Origin: an uncultured Prevotellaceae bacterium
GTDB lineage: Bacteria > Bacteroidota > Bacteroidia > Bacteroidales > Bacteroidaceae
DNA length: 37,700 bases
Direction: 5' to 3'
NCBI GenBank assembly: GCA_900314985.1
Contig: OMXL01000021.1
Span: forward strand, 1-37,700
Shown: positions 8,640 to 17,178 of the stretch, piece by piece
How positions within the stretch are numbered: the first letter of the stretch is position 1
How the letters are laid out: every line of letters starts with the position of its first letter
Program-made: the position numbers and the translations under genes
The notes under the pieces: generated by a model
What the model was told of the DNA's origin: nothing
The model's input: the letters and a program-made list of their open reading frames with translations, nothing else
Database searches by the model: none

Positions 8640-9629
8640 ATGCAGACAGTTGTTCAACGTCCCAATGACCCTTATATATATTTATATGTGATGGGTGAGT
8701 GGTATTGCTATAATCCAATGGAGGCTCTGTTGGGTAGTGGTGCCATGGGTGACGTCTATCGTGGCTATCGTTGCAGTAATGGCGCATTGGTCGCCATTAA
8801 GAAGGTCAAGGATGCCTATGCCAACAATAAGATGATCCGTGAACGTGCGCGTCAGGAAGCCTCGTTGGCATTTCGTCACCCCAATCTCGTAGAGATGGTG
8901 GGTTATTGTGAGTATGCTCCTGATTCTGGTCCTATCTTCATTGTAAGCCATTTTGTTCAGGGTGAGGATATTGACAAGTATGCTAAGAGCTTTGAGAACT
9001 CACCACTACGTGTAGAGAAAATTTGTAATGCCATCTGTTCGGTGCTTGATGCCCTTGACTATGTACACTCACGTGGTGTCATTCATCGTGACATCAAACC
9101 CTCAAATATTATGATTGAGAATGGCTCAAACGTGCGTTTGATGGATTTGGGAATCGCTCGAATGAATGGTGGAAACAAATTCTCCTCATATGGCTTTATA
9201 GGTACTCCCGAGTATTCTGCTCCTGAACAAATGCTGCGTGAGCAAAATGGTGCTAATGTGCAGATTAATGCCACAACGGACATTTACGAGTTGGGTATCA
9301 CCTTCTATGAGTTGTTAGTTGGAAAGAACCCGATGTCGTGTTCTTCCGAGGCAGAGACGCTGACTAAGCAGATGAAGTCACAACTTCCTGCCAGCGAGAA
9401 AATTCCACATAAGTTGATGCGGGTTATTTGGAAGGCAACAGAGAAGGAGCAGAGTAAACGCTACCAGACAGCCTTGGACTTTAAACGTGCCATTCAAGAT
9501 GCTTTGGCTCCTGATCCTCCATTATCGGAACGTATCTCTGACTGGATACAAGAGCATGTGCTGTTGGTGATACTTGGTGCAGTTGCTATTGCTGCAATCA
9601 TTTTTGTGATGATTCTATTATTGATGTGA
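8640..9629 (+). CDS. Hanks-type Ser/Thr protein kinase with C-terminal membrane anchor
   Basis: A 329-residue kinase. Gly-loop GSGAMGDV (32-39), Lys54 in VAIKK, Glu73, catalytic loop HRDIKPSN (149-156), metal motif DLG (169-171, a common variant of DFG) and GTPEYSAPE (188-196) are all present, so it should be active. The C-terminal 24 residues (306-329) form one hydrophobic helix with almost nothing beyond it, giving a tail-anchored cytoplasmic kinase with no sensor domain outside. It must therefore be controlled from the cytoplasm or through partners. The PP2C gene follows after 7 bp; kinase-phosphatase pairs of this kind usually act on the same substrates. Confidence 0.92.
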   Translation: MQTVVQRPNDPYIYLYVMGEWYCYNPMEALLGSGAMGDVYRGYRCSNGALVAIKKVKDAYANNKMIRERARQEASLAFRHPNLVEMVGYCEYAPDSGPIFIVSHFVQGEDIDKYAKSFENSPLRVEKICNAICSVLDALDYVHSRGVIHRDIKPSNIMIENGSNVRLMDLGIARMNGGNKFSSYGFIGTPEYSAPEQMLREQNGANVQINATTDIYELGITFYELLVGKNPMSCSSEAETLTKQMKSQLPASEKIPHKLMRVIWKATEKEQSKRYQTALDFKRAIQDALAPDPPLSERISDWIQEHVLLVILGAVAIAAIIFVMILLLM

Positions 9630-9636
9630 GATTTGT

Positions 9637-10644
9637 ATGGAACTAAAGAAACTTCATAGTACTGATAATGACATCTTTGTTGGCTTTGCTGAGTCAAGAA
9701 TAGGTGGCAGACCAGAAAATCAGGATTCCTATGGTTTCAAGGAAACGCGTCTGGGATTCTTGCTTACAGTCTGTGACGGCATGGGAGGTGGCCCTGGAGG
9801 AAAAACAGCCTCAAGCATTGCTGTTCAGGAAATCATAACAGGTATTGATGAGGCAAATGATGACGAAGAAGTATCAAACATCATCATTAAGGCTGTCCGT
9901 CGTGCCAATATGGCAATCTTAGAAGCAGGAAACGAGAATTCTGTTTTAAAGGGAATGGGTTCCACTGCCACTGTTTTGCTACTTTCTGATAAGTCCGCTT
10001 TCTTGGCTCATGTCGGAGATAGCCGTATATATCAGATTCGTGGCGGAAAGAAAGTATTCCGTACCTTTGATCATTCTATGGTGTTTGAGTTGGTAAAACA
10101 GAAGGTCATCACCGAAGAACAGGCTCGTTTGTCTGCACAGTCGAACGTCATTACTAGAGCCTTGGGTATGCAGCCCGACTTGGAAGTAGATGTTGTTGAG
10201 GTACCGTATCTGAAAGGCGATCGCTTCGTACTCTGTTCTGATGGCATTCATGGAAGTATGCCAGAGAAGGAACTGCTGAAAATGGTAGCTAACAAGAAGA
10301 CTGCCCTTGGAGCTGTAATAGACGATATTGCGACCTATGTGGATAATATGGGACGTTCCAATGGTGGTGGCCATGATAATTTGACATTGGCAATAGTAGA
10401 AACAAAGATAAACTCAAAACTCAGAATAACTATGTCGAAACAAATAAAGTATGCATTCGTGATATTGGCTGTCGTATGTGCCATCAGTTTAGTTGGAAAT
10501 ATATGGCAGGCCACAAGTAGCGGTCCGTCGGAATCTGTGCCAACAGATAGCACCGAACTGCATGCAAAACAAGACACGATAAAGCGACAAGCTGCTGAAA
10601 TCGTCAATTTGAAACATTCAGTGGATTCACTAACAAAGCATTAA
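9637..10644 (+). CDS. PP2C-type Ser/Thr phosphatase with C-terminal membrane segment
   Basis: A 335-residue phosphatase of the bacterial PPM/PP2C family. The metal-binding motifs are complete: RPENQD (25-30), DGMGGGPGG (47-55), VGDSR (about 125-129), CSDGIHG (about 200) and HDN near 246. It should remove phosphate from Ser/Thr with Mn or Mg. After the catalytic domain comes a membrane helix (about 268-288) and a short polar tail with heptad-like spacing, presumably periplasmic. It is clearly related to the second phosphatase of the operon at 14156, sharing the sequence around DGMGGGPGGKTAS, so the two probably arose by duplication. Confidence 0.92.
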   Translation: MELKKLHSTDNDIFVGFAESRIGGRPENQDSYGFKETRLGFLLTVCDGMGGGPGGKTASSIAVQEIITGIDEANDDEEVSNIIIKAVRRANMAILEAGNENSVLKGMGSTATVLLLSDKSAFLAHVGDSRIYQIRGGKKVFRTFDHSMVFELVKQKVITEEQARLSAQSNVITRALGMQPDLEVDVVEVPYLKGDRFVLCSDGIHGSMPEKELLKMVANKKTALGAVIDDIATYVDNMGRSNGGGHDNLTLAIVETKINSKLRITMSKQIKYAFVILAVVCAISLVGNIWQATSSGPSESVPTDSTELHAKQDTIKRQAAEIVNLKHSVDSLTKH

Positions 10645-10676
10645 TTAAAAGAAGAACAAATTAAAGAATTAAGCAT

Positions 10677-11270
10677 ATGAAAGTTTACTCAATCGGTAGA
10701 GAAATTGGCTGCGACATCATTATCAATGACAACAGTGATGTGATTAGTCGCAGACACGCCACACTTAATGTGACACCATCAGGAAAGATGACCATTGTGG
10801 ACTTAAGTCATAATGGTACATACGTTAATGGCATCAGAATTGCCCAGAATGTTCCTGTACCCGTAACCCGTAAAGATAATGTGTCTTTTGCCCATGTGGC
10901 CAGACTTGACTGGAATATGGTCCCCAATACCAGTGCTATCATCGTACGCTGGGCTGTCATCGTTGTGATAGCACTCCTTGTGGTCATTGGAGGCGTGTGG
11001 GGTTTCAGTACACTATCTGACAGCGGATCCTCTGGAAGTCAAGAGCCCGCTCCTGTAGCTGTAGATTCAGCAGAACTGAAGAAAGAAAGGCAGAAGATTG
11101 AGGAACAGGAGAAGCAGAAGCAGGACTCTCTCCAGAAACATGTACAAGATTCTTTAAACAAGCTTAAGCAAAAGAACCGTACTTTGAAGAAAACTGAGCC
11201 AAAGAAAGTCGAGCCGAAGAAGCCTGAACCTAAGAAAGAAGAGCCTAAGACGACTCGTGTGCGTGGATAA
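10677..11270 (+). CDS. FHA-domain membrane protein with Lys/Pro/Glu tail
   Basis: A 197-residue protein. The FHA domain starts at residue 1 with the intact pocket Gly7-Arg8, ISRRH (23-27) and HNGT (45-48), so phosphothreonine binding is plausible. One membrane helix follows (about 86-110). The rest is a highly charged, probably extended tail with repeated EPKK-like units (about 171-192), which would lie on the periplasmic side if the FHA domain is cytoplasmic. Such tails often reach across the periplasm or bind cell wall. Located 32 bp after the phosphatase gene and 24 bp before the FHA-protease gene. Confidence 0.85.
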   Translation: MKVYSIGREIGCDIIINDNSDVISRRHATLNVTPSGKMTIVDLSHNGTYVNGIRIAQNVPVPVTRKDNVSFAHVARLDWNMVPNTSAIIVRWAVIVVIALLVVIGGVWGFSTLSDSGSSGSQEPAPVAVDSAELKKERQKIEEQEKQKQDSLQKHVQDSLNKLKQKNRTLKKTEPKKVEPKKPEPKKEEPKTTRVRG

Positions 11271-11294
11271 ATAATAACTAAAAATGATAAGACT

Positions 11295-12875
11295 ATGAGA
11301 CTATTAAAAATTGGTCGCGATGCTTCATGTGACATCGTTCTGTATAGTGACAAAGTCAGTTCGCTCCATGCGGAATTAACACTTATGAATAGTGGTGATA
11401 TCTTGTTGGAGGATAAAGGTAGTCACAATGGCACATTCATACAGAATCAGGCCATCAAACCAGGTAAGCCTGTCAATGTGCGACGTGGCGATGCCATCCG
11501 TTTTGCTGATGTGGAACTGCAGTGGAGCCAAGTACCCATGCCTGAGGACAACTCTGCCTATAGGGCCATCTATGGCATTGGCTCTCATTTCAACAACGAT
11601 ATTCAGATTTCTGGTGGTACGGTAAGCCGCTATCATGCTACCATCAAGGTTGGTAAGGACAACAAGGTATATATTATTGACCATAGTAAGAATGGCACTA
11701 CCGTCGATGGACAGAAAATCACACCTCACAATCCCTATCGCATCAAGAAAAGCAGTGCTGTGGTTTGTGGCGGAGTCCCTGTAAATCTAAAGAATACCCC
11801 TGTCCAGTGGCCCAGCGAGGCTTGGAAAACCATTCTGATGGCTGCTGCATCAGTAATGATAGTGTTAGGCGTTGGATTTGGTATTTACAAGTTTCTGGCT
11901 TCTGGAAAGACTAGTCTTAATGCGCTTCAGAAAGCTACGGCATGTGTAGCTGGTCAATACTATATAGAACTTAGATATAAAGACGATCCATTTATCGGGA
12001 AAATCAACGGATGGCCAGAGAAGTGGGTTTTCGGAGTTCCTAAGAATGCAACATCATTTAGATTGGCCTTAGGAACATTGACCAATACGGATATTCAACC
12101 CATTTCATATACGGGTACAGCTTTCTTTATCTCAAAGGACGGAGAATTAGGAACGAACCGGCATATAGCTTGTCCATGGGAGTACTTGTCAAATGATGAC
12201 AAAGAGGTTATTCGGCAAACTATGGAGAAATTCCTAAACTCACGAAATGCTTTTCTAGTGAAGGTGTTAGTGGGAGCGGTACAGGCAGGAAGTGTATCGG
12301 TAGATGATGCAAATGCATGGCTGACGCGCTTACAAAAATCAGACTATGAGATATCAGGTAGTTTTGAATATCTTGGTATTGCTTTGACGGGAACAAATAT
12401 CACAACTAAGGCGGACTTGTCCGCTTGTCAGGTTATTGCAGAAAGTGGCGACGAAGAGAAAGATGTTGCTTTGTTACGTCTGAATTCGAAAAAAACTCCT
12501 GAGGATATCGTAAAAGGTGGATTCTTTGATATCCAAGAAGCCCGCACCGATGAGATGTCACTGATGCCTCAGGAAGATGAACTGACAACCATTGGCTATC
12601 CCAGCCAATATGGTATTGCATTGACTGAGAAAATTGGCAAAGGCTCAGAACTCCAGCCAACGGTTCACAGGACCTATATCAGCAAGACGCCTAATGATAA
12701 TCAATTCCAGATACAAAGCAATGTGGTTGGTGGCCAGAGTGGTTCTCCCATCATTGACAAAGACCACCGTTTGGTGGGTGTTGTTTGGGGCAGCCATCGT
12801 GGTACGGAAGTCGCATATGGTTGTAATATCAAGCATTTGAAAGAGATGTATGATAAGTATAAGGCACGCAATTAA
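11295..12875 (+). CDS. Tandem FHA, membrane helix and trypsin-like serine protease fusion
   Basis: A 526-residue fusion. FHA1 (1-78) has Gly7-Arg8, SSLH (22-25) and HNGT. FHA2 (about 88-168) has SRYH (111-114) and KNGT but Ser instead of the pocket Arg (GS, 96-97). A membrane helix follows (about 177-201). The C-terminal half is a chymotrypsin-fold protease: His290 in TNRHIA, Asp390 in KDVALL, and Ser482 in GGQSGSP, so the triad is complete. A helical insertion (about 300-350) separates the His and Asp segments. With the FHA domains in the cytoplasm, the protease lies in the periplasm. Phosphorylation sensed inside could thus control cleavage outside (inference). No close family name comes to mind for this arrangement. 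Confidence 0.88.
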   Translation: MRLLKIGRDASCDIVLYSDKVSSLHAELTLMNSGDILLEDKGSHNGTFIQNQAIKPGKPVNVRRGDAIRFADVELQWSQVPMPEDNSAYRAIYGIGSHFNNDIQISGGTVSRYHATIKVGKDNKVYIIDHSKNGTTVDGQKITPHNPYRIKKSSAVVCGGVPVNLKNTPVQWPSEAWKTILMAAASVMIVLGVGFGIYKFLASGKTSLNALQKATACVAGQYYIELRYKDDPFIGKINGWPEKWVFGVPKNATSFRLALGTLTNTDIQPISYTGTAFFISKDGELGTNRHIACPWEYLSNDDKEVIRQTMEKFLNSRNAFLVKVLVGAVQAGSVSVDDANAWLTRLQKSDYEISGSFEYLGIALTGTNITTKADLSACQVIAESGDEEKDVALLRLNSKKTPEDIVKGGFFDIQEARTDEMSLMPQEDELTTIGYPSQYGIALTEKIGKGSELQPTVHRTYISKTPNDNQFQIQSNVVGGQSGSPIIDKDHRLVGVVWGSHRGTEVAYGCNIKHLKEMYDKYKARN

Positions 12876-12887
12876 TATTGACAGATT

Positions 12888-14135
12888 ATGAAAAAGATAT
12901 TATCATTAGTAGCATTAGCATTAGCTTTCGCAGGCAGTGCTGAGGCAGTTATCGTACAGAAAATCTATCTAAAGGACGGCTCTGTGCTCAGTGGCTATAT
13001 CCAGAAACAGGACGGCAATGGTAACTTGACATTCCACTCTGACAATGCAGAGATATGTCTGAAGAGTAAGGATGCCACCATTAGCAATGAGAAGAACTAT
13101 AACGTCAAGGATTTGAGCAAGGCTTGGGTAGACTGGGCTGAGAAGAACGAGGAGTTTGAGGGCATCGGTGACAACCGCACCCTGTTCCTTGCTGATGTCA
13201 CCTCTAAAGACAAGGCGGTAACCCGTGTAAAGATCTTGGAGCGTGGTGAGGTGGTGAAGTATCTGGAGATGTCCCCCAATACCTATATGATTCCTTGGAA
13301 AGAGGTTGTCTCTATCAAGGGTGAGCCTCGTTCCAAGACAGCATTGTCAGGCATTAACCGTATTTACCAGCTGAAGTCGGGTATGGAGTTTGAAGGACAG
13401 TATGCTGAGGAGAATGACTCCATGCTGACCCTTTATTTGGGCAATCGTGTACGCCAGTCGTTTAAGATTAACGATGTGGTGAAATATACCTTCCGTCCTA
13501 TCAATCCCAATCAGGATATCTTTGCTCAGAGTCAGTTACTTGATGTTGTCAAGTCTAAGAACGGAGCAGAGACCAAGGGTATCATCATTGAGCAGAATTA
13601 TACTAGCAATAAGGATGCTGAGAACTATTTCTTGGTGCAGCAGCAGTCTGGAGCCATTCAGAGTATTAAGCTTTCGGAAATAGCAGAGACGCGCAAAGAG
13701 GAAAATCCCAAATATGATCCCAAGTTTGACATTCTGCTGAAAGAAGGTGATGTTGTCATCAATCGTCAGGAGGTTGCTCAGGTCAATGTCAAGGAACAGG
13801 ATGATAACATTGTGCTTGATAGCCTGCCCCAAAAGGTCATTATTAAGAAGGATGTCAACAACAATACCAAAGTGATTGTGGAGTACCGTAATGCTGGTGC
13901 TGCCAATCTGGAAGCTTATCAGGTGGTAAAAGTCTCAAAGCATACGGAGAAAAAGAGCAAGGAGAATATATACTATTTCAGCTATCGCGACCTTGTCAAT
14001 ACTACGGTGCGCCCCATTACGCTGGAAACCAGTGTGAACCATACCACAAAGGCAGAGTATCTCGTGGGTGGCCAGGGCGTCTTTGCACTGTATGATGCCA
14101 AGAACAAAAAGGCAATCCCGTTTAGGATAAAGTAA
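12888..14135 (+). CDS. Exported protein of unknown function
   Basis: A 415-residue protein with a Sec signal (MKKILSLVALALAFAGSAEA, cleavage after residue 20). I do not recognise the mature domain. It is rich in beta strands and contains at least two segments with the pattern aromatic-x-L-K-x-G-x-x-x-x-G (about 27-37 and 162-172), suggesting repeated small beta domains. It has no lipobox, no membrane helix and few cysteines, so it should be soluble in the periplasm. It follows the FHA-protease gene by 12 bp, so a role as partner or substrate of that protease is possible but untested. Confidence 0.75.
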   Translation: MKKILSLVALALAFAGSAEAVIVQKIYLKDGSVLSGYIQKQDGNGNLTFHSDNAEICLKSKDATISNEKNYNVKDLSKAWVDWAEKNEEFEGIGDNRTLFLADVTSKDKAVTRVKILERGEVVKYLEMSPNTYMIPWKEVVSIKGEPRSKTALSGINRIYQLKSGMEFEGQYAEENDSMLTLYLGNRVRQSFKINDVVKYTFRPINPNQDIFAQSQLLDVVKSKNGAETKGIIIEQNYTSNKDAENYFLVQQQSGAIQSIKLSEIAETRKEENPKYDPKFDILLKEGDVVINRQEVAQVNVKEQDDNIVLDSLPQKVIIKKDVNNNTKVIVEYRNAGAANLEAYQVVKVSKHTEKKSKENIYYFSYRDLVNTTVRPITLETSVNHTTKAEYLVGGQGVFALYDAKNKKAIPFRIK

Positions 14136-14155
14136 TGATTAGCTAATTGTACCCT

Positions 14156-15640
14156 ATGTCAACACCCATCATTTCCCATACCCTTCTGCTGCAAGGGGCT
14201 GCAAGCTCCATGCAGGGAGGTCGTCCTGAAAATCAGGATGATTGGGGATTTGTGGACACCCCCCTTGGATTTCTCCTTGTGGTGTGTGATGGAATGGGTG
14301 GCGGTCCTGGTGGCAAGACAGCATCGTATATTGCTAAGAACACGCTGATGGCTGCGCTACAGAGTTGTAGTGCCCAGTCTTCACGAGTCGATGCCTTAAA
14401 GATGGCTGTCAGTAAGGCTAACGACGCGCTCTACCAGAAAATGGACGAGGTGCCTCAGCTTAGAGGCATGGGGTCTACGTTGGTGGCAATTCTCGTAAAT
14501 CAACAGTCAGCTATCATTGCTCATTTGGGTGACAGTCGTTGCTATCGGATTACTCATGGGCGTGTTGCCTATCGGACAGATGACCATTCGTTAGTAGGGG
14601 AGTTAGTACGGAATAAAGCCTTGACAGAAGAGCAGGCACGCACATCGCCCCAGTCGAATGTCATTATGCGTGGTTTGGGTAATACCAGCAACCATACGGC
14701 AGAGATTGCGGAGCTCCCTTATAGAAAAGGTGACCGTTTCTTATTATGTACAGATGGTGTATGGGGCATTATGCCCCATGAACAGTTGCTACAGCGGTTG
14801 ACATCCCAGCAAACTTTGTCAGCGTTGGTTGATAATCTTTCTGCTGAGATAGACCAGACGGGCTTTTCAACTGGTGGACATCATGACAATCACACGTTAG
14901 CTGCCCTGGAAATGAATACAGACTCTATATTGAAGGATAAGATGAGTAAAATAGTGAAAATATCGTTTGCAGTACTTGCTGTGCTGTTGTTCTCCTGCAT
15001 CGTTGTAAACGTTGTCTGCATGTCGAAACTTGGTGTTGCTACCGCAAAGATTGATGAGTTGGAGCAGCAGAATTCTAAGTTAGAAACCACGATGGCTATG
15101 TATCAGCATGTCAAGGATGGAAATACTGAGGAACTTGTTAAAAGAGTGGCTGTTCTTCAATATGAGAAAGAATCTCTTGAACAGTCGCAGGCAGCGCTGA
15201 TTGGCAAGATTGACTCACTAGAGAAAGTAGTAGCAGAATTACTATTGAAAGCCAATAAGTCTGTAAAGGAAACAGTTTCGAAGCCAACTCAAAAAACTTC
15301 CCCTTCTAGCGCTACTGCACAGGAATTGGCACAACGGGTTGTCAATCTATTTGTTGAGATGGAAAATGCCAAGGGCTCTACCTGGCAAGAAGCTGCTAAG
15401 AAAAAGACGGAATATCGAACCAAGATTGTGGAGCAATTGTTGATGCTTGACAAGAAGACTGGTGGTAGATTTGCCTCTAAGATAGCAGGAGTTAATAGGG
15501 AATTGAAGAGTTCTGATCCTGTTACCGATAAGGTTGCGGTTAATCCAAAGAACAAAAATGAGTTTGTTTCTACATACCCTGCCAAGAGTAAGATACAGCA
15601 ACTATCAAATAAAATCAAGGAAATAAAGAAACAATTATAA
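14156..15640 (+). CDS. PP2C-type phosphatase with membrane helix and coiled-coil tail
   Basis: A 494-residue second phosphatase. The ATG at 14156 is preferred over an in-frame TTG at 14147. Motifs RPENQDD, DGMGGGPGG (from Asp45), LGDSR, CTDGVWG and HHDNHT are present, so the catalytic domain looks complete. A membrane helix (about 265-288) is followed by a long coiled coil (about 290-365), then a Lys/Ser-rich linker and a further helical region to the end. The tail is much longer than in the phosphatase at 9637 and presumably periplasmic, where it may dimerise or bind the exported proteins of the operon. The kinase gene follows after 3 bp, so this is the second phosphatase-kinase pair. Confidence 0.9.
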   Translation: MSTPIISHTLLLQGAASSMQGGRPENQDDWGFVDTPLGFLLVVCDGMGGGPGGKTASYIAKNTLMAALQSCSAQSSRVDALKMAVSKANDALYQKMDEVPQLRGMGSTLVAILVNQQSAIIAHLGDSRCYRITHGRVAYRTDDHSLVGELVRNKALTEEQARTSPQSNVIMRGLGNTSNHTAEIAELPYRKGDRFLLCTDGVWGIMPHEQLLQRLTSQQTLSALVDNLSAEIDQTGFSTGGHHDNHTLAALEMNTDSILKDKMSKIVKISFAVLAVLLFSCIVVNVVCMSKLGVATAKIDELEQQNSKLETTMAMYQHVKDGNTEELVKRVAVLQYEKESLEQSQAALIGKIDSLEKVVAELLLKANKSVKETVSKPTQKTSPSSATAQELAQRVVNLFVEMENAKGSTWQEAAKKKTEYRTKIVEQLLMLDKKTGGRFASKIAGVNRELKSSDPVTDKVAVNPKNKNEFVSTYPAKSKIQQLSNKIKEIKKQL

Positions 15641-15643
15641 GAA

Positions 15644-17176
15644 ATGTCAGTAATAAGATTACAAGGAGAAACTGAGAAGAGGAATGGTATCTTCTACCAA
15701 CTGGATTCCAACGACCAACCTATCGGAGTTGGTGGAATGGGACAGGTGTACAAGGGCATTTGCGTCAATGAGCGCAACGGAGCGACACGTCCTGTTGCGA
15801 TAAAATTCATGTTTGATGATCTTCCTCCTCATGCTATAGAACGTGCCCGTCGTGAGGCTTCCATCCAGCTTCGTAATGATAATCTTGTAGAGATGTTAGG
15901 CTTTATCGAGATAGCAGAGCGTACTCCGCTGGGTGATGTCAAAATGCACTACCATGTAGTCAGTGAATTGTTGACGGGTGTGTCATTGTCAGATCTCATG
16001 GAAGGCAAGACTACCGATCGTGATGGACAGTCTGTGGCTTTCGCAGAAAAACTGTTGGCTGACTATAAAAACGATTCAGAGCGTTTTGCTCGTACCGTCG
16101 TTATGAATGTGCTGTCTGGTCTTATGGCACTTCATGATGCAGGTTACATTCATCGTGATATCGACCCGTCAAATATTATGGTTACTCACGATGGACATAT
16201 TAAACTTATAGATTTTGGTATTGCCAAGCAGATGAGAACGCTTACAACAAATGATAAAGGACTGACAGTTGCTGGTAAATTTATGGGTAAACCTGAATAT
16301 GCAGCTCCTGAACTCGTTTTGGGTGATATCCAGCATCAAGACCAGACCACGGACATCTATGCCATGGGTATTCTCCTATATCAGTGTATTGTTGGTCATA
16401 CTCCCTATGAGGGAGCAAGGCATGAGATATTAGAGCATCAACTGAAGGATAAGTTGCCTTTACAGGTAATTAAGAATAAGGCACTGAGAGGTATAATTGC
16501 TACAGCTTGTGAAAAGAGACAGGTTTTACGCTATCAGACTTCAGCGCAGATGCGTGTTGCTCTGGAAACCATGAACAGCAAGCCTGTCGGATTGCAAGAC
16601 AATGCGAAGAAAGTTATTGCAGCTGTTGTCGCTGCCGTTGTGATATTGGCTGGTGTCAGTGTCTATTTCTTTGTCATCACTCCTGAAACCAAGGTCATTA
16701 CGAAGAAAGTTGTTGTACAACAGAAAGTGCAGTTGACGGGTATTGCGAAGGTTGCCGATATGATGAAAAGTCCGAATACTGCAAAAGCAGGACTTCAGGA
16801 GTTGGAACAAATGGCTGAGAAAAATGATGCAGATGCGGTATTCTTGCTGAGTCGTCTGTATTTCAGGAGCAAAAGTTCAAGTGATGTGGTTTCTGACTCT
16901 GTATTAATGATGCAGAAAGCTCTTGACATAGAGATAGATAACAAGAAGGCCCATAAGCTGTTGCTGAAGACTATTGAAACCAATCCTGAGAACTATTGCG
17001 CACTATATGAATTAGGTTGTGACTTCTTAGGTGGCGATATGCGTACGGAGGCTGTTGAACGTGATGTTGACAAGGCTGACTCGTTTTTTAAGCAGGCGTT
17101 GATTTATGCAAAGAAGCAGAACGACGATGATTACGTCAGCAGAATACAAAGACAAATGGAAAAATATAAAGATTAA
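15644..17176 (+). CDS. Membrane Ser/Thr kinase with extracytoplasmic repeat domain and altered catalytic loop
   Basis: A 510-residue protein. The N-terminal kinase domain (about 20-310) has Gly-loop GVGGMGQV (28-35), Lys54, Glu71, DFG (190-192) and PEYAAPE (217-223). The catalytic loop reads HRDIDPSN (170-177): the lysine that normally follows HRD by two positions is Asp, while the base Asp172 and Asn177 remain. A membrane helix (about 322-344) is followed by a helical TPR/Sel1-like region (about 360-510), probably periplasmic, which could sense a ligand. Activity may be altered, or the charge may be compensated elsewhere; the sequence cannot decide. Two bases separate it from the next gene. 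Confidence 0.88.
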   Translation: MSVIRLQGETEKRNGIFYQLDSNDQPIGVGGMGQVYKGICVNERNGATRPVAIKFMFDDLPPHAIERARREASIQLRNDNLVEMLGFIEIAERTPLGDVKMHYHVVSELLTGVSLSDLMEGKTTDRDGQSVAFAEKLLADYKNDSERFARTVVMNVLSGLMALHDAGYIHRDIDPSNIMVTHDGHIKLIDFGIAKQMRTLTTNDKGLTVAGKFMGKPEYAAPELVLGDIQHQDQTTDIYAMGILLYQCIVGHTPYEGARHEILEHQLKDKLPLQVIKNKALRGIIATACEKRQVLRYQTSAQMRVALETMNSKPVGLQDNAKKVIAAVVAAVVILAGVSVYFFVITPETKVITKKVVVQQKVQLTGIAKVADMMKSPNTAKAGLQELEQMAEKNDADAVFLLSRLYFRSKSSSDVVSDSVLMMQKALDIEIDNKKAHKLLLKTIETNPENYCALYELGCDFLGGDMRTEAVERDVDKADSFFKQALIYAKKQNDDDYVSRIQRQMEKYKD

Positions 17177-17178
17177 AT

